The translations under genes and the position numbers were made by a program. 56,411 nucleotides of DNA from Methyloversatilis sp. (GTDB taxonomy: Bacteria > Pseudomonadota > Gammaproteobacteria > Burkholderiales > Rhodocyclaceae), in the NCBI RefSeq assembly GCF_030696805.1, contig NZ_JAUYRO010000033.1, positions 1 through 56,411 on the forward strand, in the 5' to 3' direction. Positions 29,404 to 36,145 of the stretch are shown here, piece after piece. Numbering within the stretch: position 1 is the stretch's first letter; each line of letters begins with the position of its first letter. The notes under the pieces are model-generated. The model was given only the letters and a program-made list of their open reading frames with translations, was not told the DNA's origin and ran no database searches.

Positions 29404-29843
29404 GTGCAAGCCTGCGCGAGAAGGCCCTGCGCCTGCTCGCGCGGCGTGATCACAGTCGCGCGGAACTGGTGCGGAAACTGGCGGAGGACGGCAACGACGA
29501 AGACATCGCGGCGTTGCTGACCCGTTTCGAGGAATGTGGCCTCGTTTCGGATGCACGTTTTGCGGAACAATTCGTGTCGTCACGTGCGACCCGCTTCGGC
29601 GCGCGCCGACTGCAGCACGAACTGAAACTGCGCGGCGTACCGGAGGATGATGCCGGTGCGGCGCTGGCTTCACTGGAACAGGATGAGACCGTTCGGGCGC
29701 GTGCAGTATGGGCGCGCCGGTTCGATGCCGCACCGCAGGACGTGAAGGCGTGGGCGCGGCAGGCGAGATTTCTTCAATCACGCGGCTTTTCCGCCGATAG
29801 CATACGCAAGGTACTGCGCGAACAACCCGACGACGATGACTGA
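29400..29843 (+). CDS. recX: Regulatory protein RecX
   Basis: A 147-residue RecX that limits RecA filament growth. It shows the three-helix repeat pattern ([20 protein letters not shown], then [17 protein letters not shown], then [16 protein letters not shown]). The start is a GTG at 29400 that overlaps the recA stop, so its translation is probably tied to recA and kept low. It overlaps the lptB start by eight bases. Confidence 0.94.
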
Positions 29844-30576
29844 AAACCGGAGTGCCAGCCGGCTCAAGGTTGAGCGGCTGCGCAAGAAATACAAATCGCG
29901 CCCGGTCGTGAAGGATGTGTCCTTCGAGGTTGGCAGCGGCGAAGTGATCGGCTTGCTGGGACCGAACGGTGCCGGCAAGACGACCTGTTTCTACATGATC
30001 GTCGGCCTGGTCACGGCCGATGGCGGCGAGATCCACCTCGATGGCGAGCGGCTGACGCACCTGCCGATACACCGCAGGGCGCACCAGGGCCTGTCCTATC
30101 TGCCACAGGAAAATTCGGTGTTCCGCAAGCTGGACGTCGAGGAAAACATCCTCGCCATCCTGGAGCTGAACGAGAAGGATGCGCGGGTGCGCGCACAGCG
30201 GTTGGAAGAGTTGCTGGACGAACTTGGCATCACCCACCTGCGCAAGAGTGCAGCCGTGGCGCTGTCGGGCGGCGAGCGGCGCCGGGTCGAGATTGCCCGC
30301 GCGCTGGCCACATCGCCACGCTTCATCCTGCTCGACGAACCGTTCGCCGGTGTTGACCCGATCGCCGTGATCGACATCCAGAAAACCATCCGTTTCCTGA
30401 AGGAGCGCGGCATCGGCGTACTGATCACCGACCACAATGTGCGGGAAACGCTGGGCATCTGTGACCGGGCTTACATCATCAACGAAGGCGAGGTGCTGGC
30501 GAGCGGCCGTCCGGACGAAATCGTGTATAACGAAAGTGTCAGGAAGGTCTATCTGGGCGAGCATTTCCGCCTGTAG
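29836..30576 (+). CDS. lptB: LPS export ABC transporter ATPase LptB
   Basis: A 246-residue ATPase of the LptB2FG complex that pulls LPS from the inner membrane to the Lpt bridge. Motifs: Walker A (GPNGAGKTT), Q-loop ([11 protein letters not shown]), signature [15 protein letters not shown], Walker B ([13 protein letters not shown]) and the C-terminal [14 protein letters not shown] typical of LptB. Normally lptC and lptA stand directly upstream; here recX does, and the two genes even overlap. It is followed by rpoN after 20 bp. Confidence 0.96.
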   Translation: MTENRSASRLKVERLRKKYKSRPVVKDVSFEVGSGEVIGLLGPNGAGKTTCFYMIVGLVTADGGEIHLDGERLTHLPIHRRAHQGLSYLPQENSVFRKLDVEENILAILELNEKDARVRAQRLEELLDELGITHLRKSAAVALSGGERRRVEIARALATSPRFILLDEPFAGVDPIAVIDIQKTIRFLKERGIGVLITDHNVRETLGICDRAYIINEGEVLASGRPDEIVYNESVRKVYLGEHFRL

Positions 30577-30596
30577 CCCGCCGAAATTTGCACACC

Positions 30597-32033
30597 ATGA
30601 AGCAGTCGCTGCAACTCAAACTTTCCCAGCATCTTGCGCTGACACCGCAGCTGCAACAGTCGATACGGCTGCTGCAGCTGTCGACCATCGAATTCAATCA
30701 GGAAATCGAACGTTTCCTCGACGAGAATCCGATGCTCGAGCGCGATGAGCCGGATGCCACCGCCAGCTTTCAGCCACCGCCCGAGAGCGTGACCGAGGTG
30801 CGCGATGCGCCGCAGGAAAGCACCCAGGCCAGCGCGGATGAGCGTGCCCCCGAGGGCACGGGCAGCGCCGACATGGATGAATGGTCGGGCGAAGGCGGTA
30901 ATTACGGTACGCGCAGCGGCGGCGACGATGACGATGGCGACTACCAGGACGTGCAGGCGGCCGGTACCTCCCTGAGGGATCACCTGTGCGGCCAGCTTGC
31001 CCTGTCGCAGATGAGCGAGCGCGACCGCTATCTGATCCGTCTGCTTATCGAAGCGCTCGACGACGACGGCTACCTGAACCAGGGCCTGGATGAACTGGTC
31101 GAGCTGCTGCCGGAAGAGGCCGATATCGACCTCGACGACCTGTCGATCGCGCTGCGCCAGCTGCAGAACTTCGACCCGCCCGGCGTGGCAGCGCGCGACC
31201 CGCGCGAATGCCTGCTGATGCAGCTCAACTTCCTGCCCACCGACGAAGTATCGACGCTCGCACGCGTCATCATCGACCAGCACATCGATCTGCTGGCCGC
31301 ACGTGACTTCGCCAAGATCCGTCGCGCAGTGGGCTGCGACGAAGAGCTGCTGCGCGCTGCGCAGAACCTGATCCGCTCGCTCAATCCGCGACCGGGCGCA
31401 CAGTTTGCGCCGATCGATGCGCGCTACATCGTGCCCGATGTGGTGGTGCGCAAGGTGCGCGGCCAATGGACGGCCCTGCTCAATCCGGATGCCATGCCGC
31501 GTTTGCGCATCAACCGGTTGTATGCGGAAATCCTGCAGGGCCAGCGTGGCAGCGGCCTGTCCGGCCAGCTGCAGGAGGCCAAGTGGCTGATCAAGAATGT
31601 CCAGCAGCGCTTCGACACCATCCTGCGCGTATCGCAGGCCATCGTCGAACGCCAGCGCCAGTTCTTCGAATTCGGCGAGGTCGCGATGCGGCCGCTGACG
31701 CTGCGCGAGATTGCAGAGACACTCGAACTGCATGAATCGACCATTTCGCGTGTGACGTCGCAGAAGTACATGGCGACGACGCGCGGCCTGTTCGAACTGA
31801 AATACTTCTTCGGCAGCCATGTGGCTACCGAAAGCGGCGGGGCCTGCTCAGCCACCGCAATCCGCGCACTCATCCGCCAGTTGGTGGGTGCCGAAGATGC
31901 CAAGCGTCCGTTATCGGACTCGCGCATCGCGGAAATACTGGGTCAGCAGGGCATCGTGGTTGCGCGGCGCACAATCGCCAAATACCGTGAATCGCTCAAC
32001 ATCCCGCCGGTCAGCGTGCGCAAGGCGATCTAG
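30597..32033 (+). CDS. rpoN: RNA polymerase sigma-54 factor
   Basis: A 478-residue sigma factor for -24/-12 promoters that need an activator ATPase. Visible are the glutamine-rich region I (QLKLSQHLALTPQLQQSIRLLQ), an acidic region II (about 50-110), the core-binding and -12 recognition parts, and the C-terminal RpoN box (ARRTIAKYRESL). I used the ATG at 30597; a TTG nine bases upstream gives only three extra residues. Order rpoN-hpf-ptsN is conserved in Proteobacteria. Confidence 0.97.
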   Translation: MKQSLQLKLSQHLALTPQLQQSIRLLQLSTIEFNQEIERFLDENPMLERDEPDATASFQPPPESVTEVRDAPQESTQASADERAPEGTGSADMDEWSGEGGNYGTRSGGDDDDGDYQDVQAAGTSLRDHLCGQLALSQMSERDRYLIRLLIEALDDDGYLNQGLDELVELLPEEADIDLDDLSIALRQLQNFDPPGVAARDPRECLLMQLNFLPTDEVSTLARVIIDQHIDLLAARDFAKIRRAVGCDEELLRAAQNLIRSLNPRPGAQFAPIDARYIVPDVVVRKVRGQWTALLNPDAMPRLRINRLYAEILQGQRGSGLSGQLQEAKWLIKNVQQRFDTILRVSQAIVERQRQFFEFGEVAMRPLTLREIAETLELHESTISRVTSQKYMATTRGLFELKYFFGSHVATESGGACSATAIRALIRQLVGAEDAKRPLSDSRIAEILGQQGIVVARRTIAKYRESLNIPPVSVRKAI

Positions 32034-32096
32034 CGCGTTCAACGAAGAACGCCCGGATCGTCACGCATATTTCGTCCCGCAACGACAGGAGGCAGC

Positions 32097-32417
32097 ATGA
32101 ACCTCACCATCACCGGCCATCATCTTGAAGTGACGCAGCCGATCCGCGACTACATCGAGTCAAAGCTCGAACGCGTGATCCGCCATTTCGACCACGTAAC
32201 AAGCGTTTCCGTGATCCTGACGGTCGAAAAGCTGCGACAGAAGGCGGAAGTCACGCTGCACGTGCGGGGGCGCGACATCTTTGTCGAATCGGAAAGTGAA
32301 GACATGTACGCCACGCTCGACAACCTGATGGACAAACTTGATCGCCAAGTGCTCAAGCACAAGGAAAAATCGAACGAACACACGCGCGAGTCGGTCAAGC
32401 ATCAAGCGGCAGAATGA
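32097..32417 (+). CDS. hpf: Ribosome hibernation-promoting factor, short form
   Basis: A 106-residue short HPF that binds the 30S decoding area and helps make inactive 100S dimers in stationary phase. The beta-alpha-beta-beta-beta-alpha fold is visible (LTITGHHLEVTQPIRDYIE, KAEVTLHVRGRDIFVESES, DMYATLDNLMDKLDRQVLKH). A strong site (GACAGGAGG) precedes the ATG. It lacks the C-terminal dimerisation domain of long HPF. Confidence 0.94.
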   Translation: MNLTITGHHLEVTQPIRDYIESKLERVIRHFDHVTSVSVILTVEKLRQKAEVTLHVRGRDIFVESESEDMYATLDNLMDKLDRQVLKHKEKSNEHTRESVKHQAAE

Positions 32418-32441
32418 CACGATTGCCCTCTGTCACGAGCG

Positions 32442-32447
32442 TATAAT
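32442..32447 (+). promoter_or_regulatory. -10 box before ptsN
   Basis: A perfect TATAAT lies 92 bp before the ptsN ATG in the only sizeable gap of the rpoN-hprK run. TTGCCC at 32423 is too close (13 bp) to serve as a normal -35. It suggests ptsN-hprK can be transcribed apart from rpoN-hpf. Confidence 0.5.
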
Positions 32448-32538
32448 CCAACGTCTTGTTGCAGTGCAATCAACTTCACGGCGCGGTTTCCGGTCACCCG
32501 GTGATCGCGCCCGCCGCGTGTTCGGAGTAACCCCTGAC

Positions 32539-33027
32539 ATGACGCTCATCGCCAAACTGTTGCCCGTTTCGAATGTCTGTATCGGCCTTGAGGCGAGCAG
32601 CAAGAAACGTGTGTTCGAACAGGCCGGCCTGCTGTTCGAGAATCATCAGGGTATCGCCCGCAGCCAGGTGTTCGACAGCCTGTTTGCACGGGAAAAGCTC
32701 GGCTCCACCGGTCTCGGTCAGGGCGTTGCAATCCCGCACGGCCGCATCAAGGGTCTGAAGGAAGCCATCGGCGGGTTTGTCCGTCTCGATACGCCGGTCG
32801 CTTTCGATGCGCCGGATGGCCGACCGGTCAATCTTCTGTTCGTGTTGCTGGTGCCCGAGCAGGCGACTGAACTGCATCTGCAGATATTGTCAGAGCTGGC
32901 ACAAATGTTTGCAGACAAGGCGTTCCGCGAACAGCTGCTTCAAGCAGCCGACGCCGCCGCCATACACACTCTTTTCACCACCTGGCAACCGGTGCATGCG
33001 GAAGCTCAGCGTCGCGCGGCTGTTTGA
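32539..33027 (+). CDS. ptsN: Nitrogen PTS enzyme IIA (EIIA-Ntr)
   Basis: A 162-residue phosphocarrier of the nitrogen PTS, which controls K+ transport, nitrogen metabolism and often polymer storage by its phosphorylation state. The phosphoacceptor His is in GVAIPHGRIKG (near residue 65), preceded by the LFAREKLGSTGLGQ block. The C-terminal HLQILSELAQMFADKAFREQL helix fits the family. It overlaps hprK by 32 bp in another frame. Confidence 0.95.
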   Translation: MTLIAKLLPVSNVCIGLEASSKKRVFEQAGLLFENHQGIARSQVFDSLFAREKLGSTGLGQGVAIPHGRIKGLKEAIGGFVRLDTPVAFDAPDGRPVNLLFVLLVPEQATELHLQILSELAQMFADKAFREQLLQAADAAAIHTLFTTWQPVHAEAQRRAAV

Positions 33028-33931
33028 GGACAATCGCGACCGTCTCCGCCTGCAGTGGCAGTGCGGCGACGGCAACACGCTGATCGTTGCCGACCAGATC
33101 GGCTTGTCGCCCGCCGATCTGGTGGGCCACCTCAATACCATTCACACCCGGCGCATCCAGGTCATCGGCGTGCCGGAAATCCTGTGGGTCGAGAACGTCA
33201 GCCCGCGCAAGGTCGAAGACATCGTCGGTGCGCTGCTTGAAGCCCATCCGCCCGCCTTCATCGTCGCCGACGGCGCACAGCCGCCTGCAACGATACGCGC
33301 CGGCTGTGCGGAGCACGGCATTCCGCTGATTACCACGCAACGCAGCGCGGCATCGGTCATCGACCAGGTGCGCGCCTATCTCGCGCGCGAACTGGCCGAC
33401 CAGACCACATTGCACGGCGTATCGATGGATGTGCTCGGCATGGGTGTGCTGATCACAGGTGATTCGGGCGTCGGCAAGAGCGAACTCGCGCTCGAACTGA
33501 TTTCGCGCGGTCACGGACTGGTTGCCGATGACTGCGTGGAAATATCGCGCATCGCACCGACCGTGCTCGAGGGGCGCTGCCCCGAACTGCTGAAGGACTT
33601 TCTCGAAGTCCGCGGTCTGGGTGTGCTGAACATCCGCACCGTATTCGGCGAAACCGCCTGTCGGCGCAAGATGAAACTGCAGTTGGTCGTGCACCTGCAG
33701 AAGCAGGTGACCGGTCTGCCTGAAGCCACGCGCATGCCGCTCGACAACGAGGTGATGGACATCCTCGGCGTGAAGATACGCAAGGTCGTCATACCGGTGG
33801 CGGCCGGACGCAATCTGGCGGTGCTGGTCGAGGCGGCCGTGCGCGTCACGATCCTGCGTTTCCGCGGCATCGACTCGACGCTCGAATTCGTCGAGCGTCA
33901 GCGCCGCGCGCTCGGAGGCGACGACGGCTGA
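32996..33931 (+). CDS. hprK: HPr kinase/phosphorylase
   Basis: A 311-residue bifunctional enzyme that phosphorylates and dephosphorylates a Ser of HPr. The N-terminal domain (to about 125) is followed by a catalytic domain with Walker A (ITGDSGVGKSE), ADDCVEISR, and the HPrK signature EVRGLGVLNIRTVFG. In Betaproteobacteria HprK couples PTS state to carbon use even where sugar PTS permeases are few. The ATG at 32996 lies inside ptsN. No ptsH, ptsI or rapZ follows in this window. Confidence 0.94.
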   Translation: MRKLSVARLFEDNRDRLRLQWQCGDGNTLIVADQIGLSPADLVGHLNTIHTRRIQVIGVPEILWVENVSPRKVEDIVGALLEAHPPAFIVADGAQPPATIRAGCAEHGIPLITTQRSAASVIDQVRAYLARELADQTTLHGVSMDVLGMGVLITGDSGVGKSELALELISRGHGLVADDCVEISRIAPTVLEGRCPELLKDFLEVRGLGVLNIRTVFGETACRRKMKLQLVVHLQKQVTGLPEATRMPLDNEVMDILGVKIRKVVIPVAAGRNLAVLVEAAVRVTILRFRGIDSTLEFVERQRRALGGDDG

Positions 33932-33966
33932 AACCGAGCTTCCCTGTTTGATGACATGCGAATATC

Positions 33967-34006
33967 ATGCGAATCGACTGACAACCGTCAGTCGATTCGC
34001 ATTTTC
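33967..34006 (+). terminator. Strong hairpin after hprK
   Basis: A perfect 16-bp stem (33967-33982 pairing with 33987-34002) encloses the loop AACC and is followed by TTTTC on the plus strand. Reading out of hprK it fits a rho-independent terminator. The stem is AT-richer than its surroundings and ends 32 bp before the psiF-like start, so a role in that gene's leader is also possible. Confidence 0.7.
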
Positions 34007-34034
34007 ATTCATTGTTGTCGTGAGGAGGTACATC

Positions 34035-34361
34035 ATGTCCGCATACCGCTTTCCCTCGGCGCTGACCGTTCTGTCAGCCGCTTTCCTGCTCGTCTCGTCG
34101 AACGCCGCCGTCGCGGGGCCGCAGCAGGAGAAGATGAAAGCCTGCAACGCCGAAGCGAAGGAAAAGGCCCTCAAGGGCGACGAACGCCGCAGTTTCATGA
34201 GCGGCTGCCTGTCGTCGGGTTCTGCCGCTAAACCGACGCTGACAGCAGACGAGGCCAGCGCGCTGAAGGATCGCAAGAAGCAGTGCCGCTCCGAAGCCAC
34301 GGACAAGGCGCTCAAAGGCGAAGAACGGAAGTCCTTCATTGCGGAATGCGTAAAGGCCTGA
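34035..34361 (+). CDS. PsiF-repeat secreted protein
   Basis: A 108-residue secreted protein. A signal peptide (ALTVLSAAFLLVSSNAAVAG) precedes two PsiF repeats: the first around KMKACNAEAKEKALKGDERR, the second around KKQCRSEATDKALKGEERK, each ending in F-x-x-x-C. PsiF is phosphate-starvation induced in E. coli and its role is unknown. Each repeat has a Cys pair that could form a disulfide. The ATG at 34035 has an excellent site (GAGGAGG). Confidence 0.88.
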   Translation: MSAYRFPSALTVLSAAFLLVSSNAAVAGPQQEKMKACNAEAKEKALKGDERRSFMSGCLSSGSAAKPTLTADEASALKDRKKQCRSEATDKALKGEERKSFIAECVKA

Positions 34362-34464
34362 CTTCCGTGTTGCCGGTGTCGCAAGCTCGGCACCGGCGGA
34401 TGTGGCTTATGCAACAACCGGCCGTGAATCGTGCGGCACGGGGCGCGGCGACGCGATTTCCTTT

Positions 34465-34473
34465 TGCTATAGT
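34465..34473 (+). promoter_or_regulatory. Extended -10 box for the exported protein gene
   Basis: TGCTATAGT lies 30 bp before the GTG at 34503 and fits TGnTATAnT. It follows a short AT-rich stretch (TTTCCTTT). This is the likely promoter for the gene run that leads to the Ser/Thr kinase. Confidence 0.5.
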
Positions 34474-34502
34474 CCGGCGGTGTTCGACTGTCGGGGTACG
34501 TC

Positions 34503-35189
34503 GTGCTGCGCTATCGCAATAAGGGCATACGGCTGCTGTGTGGCGTGACGTTCCTCGCAGCCGCGTCGATGGCAGCGGCATTCAGTTTTTCCGAAGAAGC
34601 GGAGAAGGACGCGCGGGCTGAACAAGAACGCAGCGCCGCCTCGCACACCGCGCTGTCGCTCCCCGCGAGCTGTCTCGACGAGCTCAAGCGAAAGAAGATT
34701 CTGATCGTCATGGGCGAGCGCACCGGCGAAGGCATCACCGCCAGCCAGGCCCGCTACAGCCCGCATTTCAATTCGATCAACAAGCGCCTGCTGAGACAGG
34801 GCATCCGCACCTATTCCCAGCAGGAAATCACGGCCCATATCGCCCAGGCAGAAGTGGACGCCTACTTCCGCAACGATCCCGACGCCGCGCTGGCGGCCTC
34901 GAAGAAGATGGGTGCCCAGCTTATTCTGCGCGGCACGATCGCCTCGCGCTCGATGCTGAATCCGGTGGTCCGCATTCCGGAGGTCCACGTGACGATTGCC
35001 TTCGCGCTCATGAAGCCTGACGGCACTCTGCTGTCCGATGCCCAGGCATCGGCCGAGTCATACTCAGGCAGCGACACGCTGGTCATGGCAGGCACGCTGG
35101 TGGAAGAAAAGGCTGATGGCGTTGTGAGCACGCTGCTGAGCGGCTACTGCGCGCATTCGGCATCGACCGGCAGCAAGAAGCGCAAGTAG
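34503..35189 (+). CDS. Exported protein, LpoB/CsgG-like appearance
   Basis: A 228-residue protein I do not recognise by name. A signal peptide (LLCGVTFLAAASMAAAFS) precedes a mature region with alternating strands and helices: KRKKILIVMGERTGEGITAS, then FNSINKRLLRQGIRTYSQQE, AASKKMGAQLILRGTIASR, and VHVTIAFALMKPDGTLLSDA. That order (a beta strand, a helix carrying a second gene-specific loop, then an ILRGT strand and a long hairpin) recalls the CsgG/LpoB/TolB-N fold. The start is GTG at 34503. It stands 98 bp before a CsgG-like gene and probably shares its role. Confidence 0.68.
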   Translation: MLRYRNKGIRLLCGVTFLAAASMAAAFSFSEEAEKDARAEQERSAASHTALSLPASCLDELKRKKILIVMGERTGEGITASQARYSPHFNSINKRLLRQGIRTYSQQEITAHIAQAEVDAYFRNDPDAALAASKKMGAQLILRGTIASRSMLNPVVRIPEVHVTIAFALMKPDGTLLSDAQASAESYSGSDTLVMAGTLVEEKADGVVSTLLSGYCAHSASTGSKKRK

Positions 35190-35287
35190 GTAGTTCTCAC
35201 CGGGGCAACGGCCGACAGGCCCGAGCACCTCCAGTCGGCACAGAACCGGCATGCAATCCATCGGGATGACCAAATGAAAGGGATGTC

Positions 35288-36103
35288 ATGACTATCAACC
35301 AACGGATGTTGCGCCACAGGGTGGCAATTGCAGTCGCACTGGCATGCATCGGGGCGCCGGCGGTCGCGCAACCGACCTTTGAGAGCGCCTCGCCGACAGC
35401 CGGCACCAGTACCTCGGACAGGGCCAACGAGAGCGCCGACAAGGCGATGTACAAGGCTGTCGAGTACAGCAACAAGAACAAGAAGGGGCCGGCCGTCATC
35501 GTCGTGCCGGGCGAGATCAAGAGCAACAACGCCACCTTCACGCAGAAGTTCGCCTCCAACAATATTGCCGACTTCGGCGAACTCGAACTGTCGCAAGCCA
35601 ATTTCAAGGTGCTGGAACGGTCCGATCTCGGCCCGCTGCTGGGTGAGTTCCAGCTGGCCTACTCGATGGGCGACCCCGATTCGGCACGCAAGATGCTGCA
35701 GAAGGGCAAGTTCAAGACGACCAAGTACGTCGTGAAGTTCGACATCCTGAAAGCAGAGCAGGTCGCTGCCGCGAAGGAAGGCATCAGTGGCCGGGCGATC
35801 GGCAACATCATTGGCATACTCGGTGGCAGCCGCGGCAGCTACGCCGCAGGCGAAGCGGTCGGATCGGTCGAGACCGCCGCCGCCGCGGGCGTGTGGATCA
35901 TCGGCATGCGCTACAAGATCATCGACGCGAACACCACCGAACAGCTTGCGCAGGGCTACACCGAAGAGAAGATGGAAGTCGGCGCCAAGGGCACGTCCAT
36001 CCTTGGTGTGTCGAGCAGCCAGGAAGGTGGCATCACGCTGGACGGCATGGTGCAGCGGCTGGTGCAGAAATCAGTCTGGGAAATCGACTCGAAATACAAG
36101 TAG
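35288..36103 (+). CDS. CsgG/HfaB-like exported protein
   Basis: A 271-residue secreted protein. A signal peptide (AIAVALACIGAPAVA) is followed by an AVIVVPGEIKSNN strand, then FGELELSQANFKVLERSDLG (the E-R-S/D pattern seen in CsgG-family proteins), KYVVKFDILKAEQV, and GMRYKIIDANTTEQLAQGYTEEKMEV. In the middle is a glycine-rich insertion (GNIIGILGGSRGSYAAGEAVG) as in pore-lining or zipper segments. CsgG proteins form secretion pores in the outer membrane, but this one has no clear lipobox. A GAAAGGGATG site precedes the ATG. It lies 42 bp before the Ser/Thr kinase. Confidence 0.78.
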   Translation: MTINQRMLRHRVAIAVALACIGAPAVAQPTFESASPTAGTSTSDRANESADKAMYKAVEYSNKNKKGPAVIVVPGEIKSNNATFTQKFASNNIADFGELELSQANFKVLERSDLGPLLGEFQLAYSMGDPDSARKMLQKGKFKTTKYVVKFDILKAEQVAAAKEGISGRAIGNIIGILGGSRGSYAAGEAVGSVETAAAAGVWIIGMRYKIIDANTTEQLAQGYTEEKMEVGAKGTSILGVSSSQEGGITLDGMVQRLVQKSVWEIDSKYK

Positions 36104-36145
36104 ACGCGACGTAAAGGTAAGCAACCTGCTGCCGGAGCACAAGCC

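Noticed and set aside
30549-31820. Open frame of 423 codons opposite rpoN
   Set aside because: Shadow frame; rpoN has all family regions on the other strand.
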